Of a DNA stretch of 64,000 bases, positions 43,011 to 52,007 are shown piece by piece (positions within the stretch are counted from its first letter, which is position 1; each line of letters starts with the position of its first letter). Both the position numbers and the translations under genes were made by a program. The DNA comes from Paenactinomyces guangxiensis (GTDB lineage: Bacteria > Bacillota > Bacilli > Thermoactinomycetales > Thermoactinomycetaceae). The notes below the pieces were generated by a model. That model searched no databases, was not told the origin of the DNA, and saw only the letters and a program-made list of their open reading frames with translations. The stretch lies in NCBI RefSeq assembly GCF_016055185.1, contig NZ_JAECVR010000001.1, positions 384,345 through 448,344 of the forward strand. The letters are read 5' to 3'.

Positions 43011-43811
43011 TTAGGCGATGTGAAACAATCGCTTAATTCGGTTAATCAGAGTAGAGGACTCAAGTTCCAAAAACGGCACCTCTTCCCCTGTTAATCTTCT
43101 GGCTATATTGGAAAAAGCTTTTCCGGCCAGCGATTTGTCATCGAGAATGACCGGCTCACCTGTATTGGATGATCGGATAATCCGCTTGTCTTCCGGTACA
43201 ATTCCCAGAAGACTAATCGCCAGATGGTTTTGCACCCGTTCCACGCTCAACATATCGCCATCACGCACCATTCCGGGCTCCACACGGTTAACCACTAAAT
43301 CAATCTGAGACAAGTTGGCCGACTCCAATAAGCCGATGACCCGGTCGGAATCACGCACTGACGGAATTTCCGGGTTTACGACCAAAATAGCCCGATCCGC
43401 CGGTGCGATGGCGTTTCGGAATCCCCCTTCAATCCCGGCCGGTGAGTCGATCAAGATGTATTGAAATTCAGTCTTTAATTCATCAACCACCTGTTTAACT
43501 TGTGACGGAGAGACTTCTTCCTTATAACGGGTCTGAGCGGCGGGCAACAAGGCTAACTCCGGATATTCCTTATGACGTACCAGCGATTGTCTCAGTTTGC
43601 TGACCCCCTCAATCACATCGACCAGGTCGTAGACAATCCGGTTTTCCAGCCCCAACATCAAATCCAGTTTACGAAGACCGATATCTGTATCCACAAGGCA
43701 AACTTTATATCCCAGTTGGGCTAACCCTAATCCTAAAGATGCGACGGTGGTAGTTTTTCCTACGCCACCTTTTCCACTTGTAACTGTGATCGCCATGGAA
43801 CTGTGGTTCAT
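43011..43811 (-). CDS. minD: Septum-site-determining ATPase MinD
   Basis: A 266-residue ParA/MRP-type ATPase. The deviant Walker A motif is SGKGGVGKTTT, followed by DTDIGLRKLDLMLGLE and IDSPAGIEGGF (Walker B region). The C-terminal amphipathic membrane-targeting helix is STLINRIKRLFHIA. It binds membrane when ATP-bound and normally recruits MinC to block FtsZ. Usually minC is immediately upstream; here the 229 bases upstream contain no gene. Confidence 0.93.
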   Translation of the reverse strand: MNHSSMAITVTSGKGGVGKTTTVASLGLGLAQLGYKVCLVDTDIGLRKLDLMLGLENRIVYDLVDVIEGVSKLRQSLVRHKEYPELALLPAAQTRYKEEVSPSQVKQVVDELKTEFQYILIDSPAGIEGGFRNAIAPADRAILVVNPEIPSVRDSDRVIGLLESANLSQIDLVVNRVEPGMVRDGDMLSVERVQNHLAISLLGIVPEDKRIIRSSNTGEPVILDDKSLAGKAFSNIARRLTGEEVPFLELESSTLINRIKRLFHIA

Positions 43812-44040
43812 TCCACGTTACCCCTTTCCTCATCCTCTATGTAAAAGCAGATTCGCAAGGGAAGATGACCTCAACCATTACCAACGACGCTTCAATGCGA
43901 TTCAATGCTTGAGTTTCTGATTCGATCCGCTTTCAATTCGCCTAAGAACGCTGCAAGATTCACCATTATTGTAGCAAATCCGAAAGAATAAAAAAAGCAA
44001 GAAACCAGGGTGCTTCCCATATTTAACCTCTCCCGATTTC

Positions 44041-44412
44041 TTACCCTCTGTGTTTCTGTAACTTTTCAAATTCATCTAGTTCATTGGACAACAGGCTCCA
44101 AACAAATAGAGCGGCTGTAACATCATCGACATACCCCATAACCGGAATCCAATCGACAACCACATCTGTCGGCAACAAAAAATAGAGCAGTGCGGCTCCG
44201 ACCAGAGCTTTTTTGGTCGTACTGGTTTGAGGGTGGCGAAAGTACTCATACATCAATTTAAGCTTGTGAACAATCGTCTGAATCCCGCCAGCGCGGTCTA
44301 CTTTCTGGTTAAACTCCTGTAAAATCTTGTCTGATCCTTCTTTCGTCAGCGCGCGCTTACGGAGTGAGAGAAGCAATCGGATGATTGGTTTGAAAAGATT
44401 GCTGTTTTTCAA
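44041..44412 (-). CDS. YkvA/DUF1232 membrane protein
   Basis: A 123-residue DUF1232 protein. The family core KKALVGAALLYFLLPTDVVVDWIPVMGYVDDVTAALFVW (about 65-105) contains the (L/Y)-x-P-x-D-x-(I/V)-P motif. One or two short membrane-associated helices are likely. It starts at TTG behind GAGGTG/GGAGG. Unknown function. Co-directional with the zinc-ribbon gene upstream (20 bases), probably an operon. Confidence 0.8.
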   Translation of the reverse strand: MKNSNLFKPIIRLLLSLRKRALTKEGSDKILQEFNQKVDRAGGIQTIVHKLKLMYEYFRHPQTSTTKKALVGAALLYFLLPTDVVVDWIPVMGYVDDVTAALFVWSLLSNELDEFEKLQKHRG

Positions 44413-44431
44413 TGCACCTCATTCCTCCTTC

Positions 44432-44950
44432 TCAATAGAAACGTTGCTGACAATGTGTACAGTTGGATGCATCTCTGGCAACTTGATGGGCACAGAATGG
44501 GCAAATATAGACAACGGGAGTTACGGGAGTAACTGTTTTTATCCATTCAGGGTGAGAGGTCTGATTTGATGGCACATCTGCCTGCCGGAGAGCCGCTGGC
44601 GGACCTTCCGGCCCCGGAGGGGAAATATTAACCTTTTCAGCCATTGCGCGTGTCGTGATGTTGGCATTTCTCAATTCATCCAATTCTTTTTGCAATGACT
44701 TCAACTGCTCATTTAAATCGTGAATCGCTTTGAGAGATTCTTGTATCTGATCTGTTTCCTCCAGTTTCCCCTTGGGTTCCCAGGCATTATATACTTCCCA
44801 GCCTAATTTATTGGCCATTCGCTCGATATCTTCTTTTTTCCCTTTTATCTTAAGGGTTAATCGACTCATTTCCAACATTCTTTGTGATTTCTGACCTGCG
44901 GTTTCTACACCTTTTTCTAACTTCTGTTTTAAGTCCTGAAAAAAATTCAA
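44432..44950 (-). CDS. Coiled-coil protein with C-terminal zinc ribbon
   Basis: 172 residues: an N-terminal helical/coiled-coil part (MNFFQDLKQKLEKGVETAGQ...LKSLQKELDELRN), a Pro-rich linker and a C-terminal CPFCAHQVARDASNCTHCQQRF zinc ribbon (Cys-x2-Cys ... Cys-x2-Cys). The TTG start has AAGGAG nine bases upstream. Zinc-ribbon proteins of this plan are often membrane-process or stress adaptors; the specific role is unknown. Confidence 0.75.
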   Translation of the reverse strand: MNFFQDLKQKLEKGVETAGQKSQRMLEMSRLTLKIKGKKEDIERMANKLGWEVYNAWEPKGKLEETDQIQESLKAIHDLNEQLKSLQKELDELRNANITTRAMAEKVNISPPGPEGPPAALRQADVPSNQTSHPEWIKTVTPVTPVVYICPFCAHQVARDASNCTHCQQRFY

Positions 44951-45041
44951 TGGTTATCGCTCCTTATCAGATCATCACGTTTCTGAAAACCATTTAATTC
45001 TATTGTAAAAACTCGCCTGTTATTTCACAAGCAAAGATTGA

Positions 45042-45095
45042 AAAAAGAGCCATTTTCCCATTTAAGTAAGTACCGCAAACACAGGGAAAATGGCT
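45042..45095 (-). terminator. Terminator of the multidrug MFS gene
   Basis: AGCCATTTTCCC (45048-45059) pairs perfectly with GGGAAAATGGCT (45084-45095). On the minus strand CTTTTTTC follows. It lies about 30 bases beyond the MFS stop. Confidence 0.8.
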
Positions 45096-45127
45096 TAATA
45101 GAAAATCAAATATCCGTCTCTTCATAT

Positions 45128-46369
45128 TTATGCGGGATGCTTCATCGCTCTCTTCTCACCTTCGCGGGAAACGGACAGTTTAAGTTTGAAGCCTGTTTTT
45201 AACCAGAAGGCTGTAAAGAGCAACAACAGGGACGTGACTAAAAATACACCCCGGATTTCAATGAACCCGGACAAAAACCCGTAAGTAATCGGCCCCAACA
45301 GGTTCCCCAAAAATGTGGCACTTGAGTTAAATCCAAAAGCGGTGCTTTCTTTACCGGACGGAGCATATTTTCGAATCAGTGAACTCAGGGAAGGGAGCAA
45401 ACCGCCGACCCACATACCGAGCAAAAACCTTAAAACAAGCAGTTGCGAGACCGAGTGAACAAATATATGAGGGATAAAGAAAAGCCCCGCCCCTAACATG
45501 GTTACAAACAGAACCCGTTCCGAGCCGTATCGGTCCCCCATCTTCCCAAGCAAGGGGGATGATAACATATTGGCCAATCCGGTGGCGCCTGTCACCAATC
45601 CGGCAAAGAAGGCAATATGCCCGCCGGGAACTCCAAGTTCAGAAACAAACAGTGACATTTGCGGAGCCGGCCCGACCATCGCAAATTGCAGCAATACGCC
45701 GACACTGAACAGAATCATTAACGGTCGCTGATGCAGAATAATGGAGCCGTCTTTCCAAAAGCTGACCTTTTTCTCCTTGGGCTCCGGTTTAAATTCTTCT
45801 TTTACCGCAAACAGAACCACAAATGTAGCGACTGCAATAATGATTGCCGTAAAGTAAAAGATCATGCGAAAGCCGATCACTTCTGCCAGAATTCCTCCGA
45901 TCAGCGGTCCCATGATCGACCCTGCCACTGCCCCGGATTGCAGCATTCCGAGTGCATATCCCACCCGGTCTTTCGGCGTGTTTGTCGCTGTCAGCGCAAT
46001 GGAAGCCGGAATAAACCCGGAAACGGTCCCGTTGAGGAAACGCAAAATCAACAATTGCAGTGGTGAAGTTGCCAGGCCGGTCAAGAAGATGACGACAGCC
46101 ATGCCAAATCCGGACCGAAGCACCATCATTTTGCGGCCATACCGGTCCGCCAGGCTTCCCCAAACAGGTGCGACCAGAAATGCAGATAAGAAGTTGATAC
46201 CAAAAATAACTCCCGCCCATAATTGAGTTTCAGCGGGATCTTTGATGCCCATCTCTTTCAGATACAAGGGCAAAAAGGGAATAATCATCGACATTGCACT
46301 CATGACCAAAAACTGAGAGACCATTAGAATATACAAGTTGCGCCGCCACGATTGCATAAAAACATTCAT
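45128..46369 (-). CDS. Multidrug-type MFS transporter (DHA1 family)
   Basis: A 413-residue, 12-segment drug:H+ antiporter. Motif A is GSLADRYGRKMMVLRSG; motif C-like GSIMGPLIGGILAEV is in segment 5, the mark of exporters. A second half motif A is LLGKMGDRYGSERVLF. Strongly similar in plan to Bacillus YitG/YmfD and NorA-type pumps. Substrate unknown. It is alone with its own terminator; no regulator adjacent. Confidence 0.85.
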   Translation of the reverse strand: MNVFMQSWRRNLYILMVSQFLVMSAMSMIIPFLPLYLKEMGIKDPAETQLWAGVIFGINFLSAFLVAPVWGSLADRYGRKMMVLRSGFGMAVVIFLTGLATSPLQLLILRFLNGTVSGFIPASIALTATNTPKDRVGYALGMLQSGAVAGSIMGPLIGGILAEVIGFRMIFYFTAIIIAVATFVVLFAVKEEFKPEPKEKKVSFWKDGSIILHQRPLMILFSVGVLLQFAMVGPAPQMSLFVSELGVPGGHIAFFAGLVTGATGLANMLSSPLLGKMGDRYGSERVLFVTMLGAGLFFIPHIFVHSVSQLLVLRFLLGMWVGGLLPSLSSLIRKYAPSGKESTAFGFNSSATFLGNLLGPITYGFLSGFIEIRGVFLVTSLLLLFTAFWLKTGFKLKLSVSREGEKRAMKHPA

Positions 46370-46416
46370 CTCCTTATAAATCCCATTATATATTTCGATC
46401 TACGAAGTATCAAAGC

Positions 46417-46448
46417 AAAAAAAACCGCCACACATCTTGATGTAGCGG
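46417..46448 (-). terminator. Terminator of ylbG
   Basis: On the minus strand CCGCTACATC (46448-46439) pairs with GATGTGTGGCGG (46436-46425, with one bulge), followed by eight T. Confidence 0.75.
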
Positions 46449-46475
46449 ATTCATCATCTATTTGCTCTATATTTG

Positions 46476-46721
46476 TTATGAATTTATGGTCTTACTAAAA
46501 TCTAGGGATATTCGCGTACGTTGCGAACGTTCTACCCGCTGTACATAAGGCAGGCGTTCAATGCGATGGATTAATTGATCAGCCTTCCGACCATCGACGT
46601 ATAAATAGACGTAATTGAGGCGTTTAGAAATATAGTGTATATTTCCCATGCGTCCCAACGAACGAGCTGCTTTCAGGTCTTTAACCCAAACAGCTAAACC
46701 TAATCTTTCAGCAATGTCCAT
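46476..46721 (-). CDS. ylbG: YlbG-family protein (DUF2129)
   Basis: 81 residues. RLGLAVWVKDLKAARSLGRMGNIHYISKRLNYVYLYVDG and the end QRVERSQRTRISLDF fit the YlbG family of small cytoplasmic proteins. In Bacillus ylbG is next to ylbF, as here (one small gene between). Function unknown. Ends at its own terminator. Confidence 0.88.
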   Translation of the reverse strand: MDIAERLGLAVWVKDLKAARSLGRMGNIHYISKRLNYVYLYVDGRKADQLIHRIERLPYVQRVERSQRTRISLDFSKTINS

Positions 46722-46912
46722 GACAATCGTTCTCCTTTACTCGTGTCACGACTTGTCCGGAGGGTCTTTACTCAGTTTTGTCACATGTAGTTGGGATGCT
46801 TTAATTTTATGGTAACATTCCATGTAAAGAAGTTCAACCAAACATGAACCGGCGCGGAACCCGTTGCGCCCGCAATTCATAAAATAAACGAATCAGCGTG
46901 GAGTGAATACTG

Positions 46913-47233
46913 ATGCGAAACCCTGTCGAAGATTTTGTGAAGAAACTAAACTCTTCTTCAAATAGGCCTCATGATAAATTAAGTCTGCGGCAATATGCCG
47001 GAGTTTCTTTCTTATATGTGCAAATGGGTCCATCCGCGAGCCGCCGGGATCTGGAAAGCTTTCTGCAGAGAGAAGCGGAGTGCTTTATCCGCGGGACCGA
47101 ATGGATCTACCAGTTTGCCTATATCCGTACCTCCGCGGCCGGCTTGATTTACCGCTTTCAGTTGCGCGTTCCTGATGAAAAAAGTTTTTGCTGCGGAAAT
47201 CAGTGTGTCAATTGCATCCTGTTGCAAAAATAG
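46913..47233 (+). CDS. Hypothetical protein with C-terminal CCGxxCxxC motif
   Basis: 106 residues of unknown family. The C-terminal FCCGNQCVNCILLQK resembles the zinc- or metal-binding CCGxGCxxC element of the oxidoreductase-like domain, but the rest (SFLYVQMGPSASRRDLESFLQREAECFIRGTEWIYQF) is not diagnostic. ATG follows GGAGTGA. It converges with ylbF, stops abutting within seven bases. Confidence 0.6.
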   Translation: MRNPVEDFVKKLNSSSNRPHDKLSLRQYAGVSFLYVQMGPSASRRDLESFLQREAECFIRGTEWIYQFAYIRTSAAGLIYRFQLRVPDEKSFCCGNQCVNCILLQK

Positions 47234-47239
47234 CGGAGG

Positions 47240-47659
47240 TTAACGGTCCCCGCAAGCTTTCCGCCCTTTTTTGCTTCCCTTCCCCATGTCATTGACGGGT
47301 ACTTTAACGGATTCAGACACCGAGCGGGCAATCATCGAAGAAACTTGATAAAGCAAATGATCCAACTTTTCTTCCGCCTCTAAAAAAGAACCGATCACCG
47401 GGTGAGCACGCATTTGTTTCAAAAATGATTCAGCCTGGTTTTTCGATTCATGATAGTTGGGATGAAAGATGCCGAACCGCTGTGCTTCCTCATAACGTTC
47501 TTTTAACTTTTGAAATTCCCTGATCAGCTTTTGGGCTTCAGGGTCTTCTTTTAATTTTTTTCGCAGGTTCAGATAGGCCTGCACTTCCTCCGATTCATTT
47601 ATCTGATCAGCCAGATGATAAGCATCAAGCAAAATTTCCGCCATATCTAACGTTCCCAT
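47240..47659 (-). CDS. ylbF: YlbF/RicF-family regulator
   Basis: 139 residues. The helical family core DMAEILLDAYHLADQINESEEVQAYLNLRKKLKEDPEAQKLIREFQKLKERYEEAQRFGIFHPNY is clear. In Bacillus RicF with RicA and RicT forms the Y-complex, which binds RNase Y and supports sporulation, competence and biofilm. Start ATG 47659 lies seven bases after GGAGGG; the frame to 47713 is not used. A Cys near the C-terminus (KACGDR) may be one FeS ligand, as in the complex. Confidence 0.85.
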   Translation of the reverse strand: MGTLDMAEILLDAYHLADQINESEEVQAYLNLRKKLKEDPEAQKLIREFQKLKERYEEAQRFGIFHPNYHESKNQAESFLKQMRAHPVIGSFLEAEEKLDHLLYQVSSMIARSVSESVKVPVNDMGKGSKKGRKACGDR

Positions 47660-47779
47660 TCTTTCTCCCTCCTCCCCCATTTTATCACAGTTTATGTCCG
47701 TTTCTCCCGCCAAATATTGAGAGCAACATTTATGAGATGGATCGCTGAGGGGGAAGTTTTTTGTGAAAGTGTGTGTCAG

Positions 47780-49693
47780 TTAGTGATGGCCGGGTTCCGG
47801 TTGAGGAATAAATATTTGCAATCTCGTTATCTCATTTAAGGAAAGTCTCCTTTTCCTTCCCTCCGGTCCCCAACCTTCCAAAAAACACTCTCCCCCTTCA
47901 CGCTTCAATTGGTGTGGAGTGACTGTGAGGAATTGCCCTTTCCACTCCAAGCGTACGTCTAGTTGCTCTTCAATAGAGCGGCGCAGCAATTCCTGTTGCA
48001 TCGAGGGATGATAGCTTCTTAAACCTGAGGTCCACAGTTTGGGTATATTCTTTGCCCCGGGCCATGCCTCTGTCATTTCGGGGTAATGATTGTCCAGCTC
48101 AGCTTTATGTAAAACATGAAGGCGTTGGCTCCAATATTCGGGGCCTGAAAGGTCCTTATCCCCTTCTTTCACCAGCGGTTCGCGAATGGCACTTACCCGT
48201 TTTCCTTCTTTTTTCAGCCACTCTTTTACCTGACCGAGAGAAGATGGAGACACAGAGAGGCAGGACGGACCCCGGCGATCCACCTTCCAGGATTGGCCGA
48301 GCGCGGTATCTTGCAACTTGTCGGCCAATGACTCATCCCTGGTATGGACAAGTACTACAGGCTCAAGCAAAACACCTTGAAATTGTCCAGCCCAGTTTTC
48401 AATCTGTTGTTGTACGATCTCGGGTAACGGAAAACAGCTCCACTCCACCAGAAGATGAATGATTTCCGGCAACGATTGTCCCAGTTGGCAGGCACGCCGG
48501 ATCGATCCTTCATTGATCTCATAGTGAAGGTACTGGTCTCCGCCCATAAAGTCGGCAAACTTGGCCAGCTGATACCGTTTGGTATAGGGAAAGGTGAAAG
48601 GAACCAATACTTCCAGGTCCGGCTGCACATAAAAGGGCAACTCATCACCTGTGCCGGACCGCGGTGGAAACCCGGTCAGGCGAAAACACTCGCCGGTCGG
48701 TATTTGCCCGATTTCAAGCCAGCCGAGAGCTTGTAACGGCTTTACAATTAAGCTTGCACACTTATTCAACTCATTTGCCAGCAACACCTCTTTCCGTCCT
48801 GTAATCATATTCCTGGCCAAAACCAGATCCTTAAGTGAGTACCAGGTATCATAGCTCAAGTTTTCCATGATCAGCCAGTATCCTTCTCCGCCCTCCAACT
48901 GGCGGGTAAGTTGATGACGCGTCACTTCATACAGGATCAAGTTCATCTCTTCCATGGAGAGATGAATCCACTCTTGAATGCGCTGCCGGTCGGGTATCAA
49001 TTCTCCGCCAGCGATGCGTACAAGATCAAGCTGACAGGCAAATTCAACAAGCAGTTCCACCCAGGGTGGTGCCCCATTTTTCCTTTTCCAATTGGTTCCG
49101 GATAGGGCCTCGGGGTCAAGGTCCAGGTCAACATCCAGTTTTTGCGCCTGCCGCTTGTGAATCTGCCCGGTTCGCGTCAGTCTCCATGGTTCTCGTTCGA
49201 CAGAAGTGAGAAAATAAAACAGAGCTTGGCCGATCCCCATGACTGGCGGGGATGAAGCGATGATATCTTCATCGACCGGTTGCGGAGACAACATTTTTTG
49301 ATTGAGGAAAGCCTTGATCCATGCCCGGCGAATTTCGATGGGACACAGATAAAACCTTTCCCGGTTTCGATCTCTGGCAGCATAAATCCAACCTTGTTGC
49401 CGCAGACGGGTCAGAGTGAGACGGAAACGGGAAGGGGTGAGACCCGCTGGTAATTGTTTTTTTAAACGAGTACTCTCCTTAACTACCCCCTGTGGGGCTT
49501 CCAACAGGAAACGAATCCACACCGTTCGTTCTTCCTTACTGAACCGGCTCCAACAACGGCGGAGATGGGCGGGTTTTGTCAGAATGCCACCAAGCTCCTG
49601 TCTGTTTGCGGATTGAAGTCCATGATGTGTGCCAATCTGCCTCAACACCCGGTCGGATAACGACTCTAAACAGCGGTCCAACTCACGAACCAC
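47780..49693 (-). CDS. Helicase-associated protein, partner of XPB
   Basis: 637 residues. It is made of several winged-helix-like blocks (LTLTRLRQQGWIYA, ECFRLTGFPP...) and contains the helicase XPB/Ssl2-type N-terminal domain region (FYVQPDLEVLVPFTFPYTKRYQLAKFADFMGGDQYLHYEINEGSIRRACQLGQSLPEIIHLLVEWSCFPLPEIVQQQIENW), typical of the 'helicase-associated' family. Its start overlaps the XPB gene stop by about 11 bases, so the two are coupled. The archaeal equivalent pairing is XPB-Bax1; here it may load, brake or add nuclease-like function (unknown). Confidence 0.8.
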   Translation of the reverse strand: MVRELDRCLESLSDRVLRQIGTHHGLQSANRQELGGILTKPAHLRRCWSRFSKEERTVWIRFLLEAPQGVVKESTRLKKQLPAGLTPSRFRLTLTRLRQQGWIYAARDRNRERFYLCPIEIRRAWIKAFLNQKMLSPQPVDEDIIASSPPVMGIGQALFYFLTSVEREPWRLTRTGQIHKRQAQKLDVDLDLDPEALSGTNWKRKNGAPPWVELLVEFACQLDLVRIAGGELIPDRQRIQEWIHLSMEEMNLILYEVTRHQLTRQLEGGEGYWLIMENLSYDTWYSLKDLVLARNMITGRKEVLLANELNKCASLIVKPLQALGWLEIGQIPTGECFRLTGFPPRSGTGDELPFYVQPDLEVLVPFTFPYTKRYQLAKFADFMGGDQYLHYEINEGSIRRACQLGQSLPEIIHLLVEWSCFPLPEIVQQQIENWAGQFQGVLLEPVVLVHTRDESLADKLQDTALGQSWKVDRRGPSCLSVSPSSLGQVKEWLKKEGKRVSAIREPLVKEGDKDLSGPEYWSQRLHVLHKAELDNHYPEMTEAWPGAKNIPKLWTSGLRSYHPSMQQELLRRSIEEQLDVRLEWKGQFLTVTPHQLKREGGECFLEGWGPEGRKRRLSLNEITRLQIFIPQPEPGHH

Positions 49694-51380
49694 ATTCCTT
49701 CACCTCCCGCACTTCCCGGATTTGATAGTGATATCCCTGTTCTGCCAAAAAGAGCTGCCGGTTCCATGCGTACTCCTGATCAATCGTATCGCTGGTAACA
49801 ACATGATAAAAATAAACTTTTTTCTCCGTTTGCTTTGGGCGCAAAATACGCCCCAGCCGCTGTGCCTCTTCTTGCCGGGAACCAAACGCCCCCGAAACCT
49901 GGATTGCAATACTGGCATCAGGAAGATCAACGGCAAAGTTTGCTACTTTGGATACGACCAGAATAGGAACTTCTCCCCTGCGAAAGCGGGAAAACCATTC
50001 ATCTCTTTTGTCCTGCTTCATGTGACCGGTGATAAGTGGTGCATGATATCGCCTGGCAATCATGCGCAGCTGGTTCAAATACTGCCCAATAATCAGGATT
50101 TGTTCGCCGTTATGTTGCTTGAGCAACTGATCAATGACTGTGTACTTTGCCTCGTTTTCCGCTGCCAGGCGATACTTCTGACGCTGGTTTGCTTTATGGT
50201 AACGATCCCGCTCCTCTTTTGAAAAAGGGACACGAATTTCCACACAAACAGCTTCCGAAATCCATCCCTGCTTTTCCAGCTCCCCCCAGGAAACTTCAAA
50301 TTTCTTGGGCCCAATCAGAGAAAATACCTCTCCTTCCCTGCCGTCCTCCCGGATCAGGGTAGCAGTTAATCCAAGGCGGCGTTTGGCCTGCAAGTCAGCA
50401 GTCGCCCGGAAAACGGGAGCTGGCAGTAAGTGTACTTCGTCGTATATAATGAGGCCCCAATCTCGTTTAGAAAAAATTTTCATATGATGAAAAGGACCCT
50501 CTTTCTCCGTACGGTGAGTCATCATTTGATAAGTGGTTACTGTAACAGGGCGTACTTGCTTATCAGTGGCTGTATATTCCCCAATCAATTCCGGCGGAAG
50601 ACCAGTCTTATCAAGAATCTCACGAATCCACTGTTTGGCCGAAGTTGCACTGGGGGTTAAGATCAGGGTTGCCTTTCCCACTTTTTCCATCACCCCGATC
50701 CCTACCACGGTTTTGCCCGCACCGCAGGGAAGCACGACAATTCCGTTCCCTCCTGATACGGAGCCTTCGCAATAAAAGGTTTCTACTGCCTGTCTCTGAT
50801 AATCCCTGAGCCGAAAAGAACCTTTCTCACAATTAGCGGAGAGTCGAATCGATAAGGGTTCCCCCTCTTGAAAGCCAATCTCATCAATGACCGGATACCC
50901 GGCCCGCATACATGCTTGTTTTACTATCCCCCTGATCTGAAGGGGGAGACAAATCTTGTCTTTATCGCACGAAGAGATGGTTTCCCAATGCAGGGGAATA
51001 TGTTGCAAAATCCTTTCCAAACCTCCGGCTTCAACAGAAGTAAGGTAAAAAGAACAAGCACTGGCCGGTTCAAAGCGGAGCATTCCATAACGATTCATCA
51101 ACTGTTTGATCTCACTCACTACCTGGGGAGGGACGGGAAGTTTACTGTAGTTCTCCAGCCGTTCGATCACCCATTCTGCAGAAAGATTCCGGGCTGCTGC
51201 GTTCCACAACGTATACGGAGTGATGCGGTAGGTATGTAAATAAGCAGGACTTTTTACTCTTTCCGCAAAATGACATAATTGTTGGCGAACTTCATCATAT
51301 GCCGGATGACTTGCTTCGACCAGCAAAGTCCGGTCACTTTGCACAATCAGTGGATTTTGTACTCTGGCTGATTTTGGCAT
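49683..51380 (-). CDS. XPB/Ssl2-type DNA repair helicase
   Basis: A 565-residue superfamily 2 helicase. Walker A is VLPCGAGKTVVGIGV, Walker B IIYDEVHLLPAP, motif III GLTATLIREDG which includes the XPB RED motif, and motif VI AQRLGRILRPK. The N-terminal damage-recognition-like part is about 200 residues. It unwinds or melts DNA 3'-to-5'; bacterial XPB is thought to act in repair. It starts at ATG after a GGAGGGG sequence. First gene of the two-gene operon. Confidence 0.92.
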   Translation of the reverse strand: MPKSARVQNPLIVQSDRTLLVEASHPAYDEVRQQLCHFAERVKSPAYLHTYRITPYTLWNAAARNLSAEWVIERLENYSKLPVPPQVVSEIKQLMNRYGMLRFEPASACSFYLTSVEAGGLERILQHIPLHWETISSCDKDKICLPLQIRGIVKQACMRAGYPVIDEIGFQEGEPLSIRLSANCEKGSFRLRDYQRQAVETFYCEGSVSGGNGIVVLPCGAGKTVVGIGVMEKVGKATLILTPSATSAKQWIREILDKTGLPPELIGEYTATDKQVRPVTVTTYQMMTHRTEKEGPFHHMKIFSKRDWGLIIYDEVHLLPAPVFRATADLQAKRRLGLTATLIREDGREGEVFSLIGPKKFEVSWGELEKQGWISEAVCVEIRVPFSKEERDRYHKANQRQKYRLAAENEAKYTVIDQLLKQHNGEQILIIGQYLNQLRMIARRYHAPLITGHMKQDKRDEWFSRFRRGEVPILVVSKVANFAVDLPDASIAIQVSGAFGSRQEEAQRLGRILRPKQTEKKVYFYHVVTSDTIDQEYAWNRQLFLAEQGYHYQIREVREVKECGS

Positions 51381-51509
51381 TCTCGTCCCCTCCTGCCAAT
51401 ATTTTTACCCACAACATAAAGAACTATTGATAAAGAGACCTGAATTTGCAACTTTCACCCACTCTTTTCCGTCAACTTGATAACAGAAACTTGGATCAGG
51501 AGGGATTTG

Positions 51510-52007
51510 ATGAAAGGGTGCAAAGTGCTTCAGTTATTATTATTCGCAACACTCTTTACTTTGATGGGGTGTGGAACCGGAGATTCGCCATCTGCACAGG
51601 GTTCCCCAAGAGGAGGAGTGGAATCTGGTATGAAGGAGCAGTCGCTCAAATTTGAGAAAGTGACTATCGCTCAACTTCCTGAATCTCTGCACAAAAAAGC
51701 AAAAGAAATGCAGAAGTCCCCGCACGGGGAAACGTTTATCGCCTACACCAAACCGCACACCTATATTATGATCGGCCTTGGTGAGAGAAATACAGGAGGG
51801 TATTCTATCCAAGTAAAAAAGGTAATAAGGAAAGGAAGGAATGTGACTGTGTATGCCGAAGAAACGACGCCTCCGAAAGGCGGATTTGTGACACAGGCAA
51901 TCACCAATCCCTTTACAATCATCTCTGTGGAAAATAAGGACCAGTTTGATCACGTGGAGGTAAAATTAAAAAAAGCGCCCCCTTCCAAAAATGGAGACGC
52001 CATTTGA
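51510..52007 (+). CDS. Lipoprotein with PrcB-like (protease inhibitor) domain
   Basis: 165 residues. A lipoprotein signal peptide with lipobox TLMGC (Cys about 20) is followed by a Gly/Ser linker and a PrcB_C-like domain: LGERNTGGYSIQVKKVIRKGRNVTVYAEETTPPKGGFVTQAITNPFTIISV. In Treponema PrcB inhibits a prolyl-phenylalanine-specific protease. ATG 51510 sits behind CAGGAGGG. The last 35 bases of the gene hold, on the opposite strand, a strong terminator (see the RNA feature), so the end region is shared. Confidence 0.8.
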   Translation: MKGCKVLQLLLFATLFTLMGCGTGDSPSAQGSPRGGVESGMKEQSLKFEKVTIAQLPESLHKKAKEMQKSPHGETFIAYTKPHTYIMIGLGERNTGGYSIQVKKVIRKGRNVTVYAEETTPPKGGFVTQAITNPFTIISVENKDQFDHVEVKLKKAPPSKNGDAI

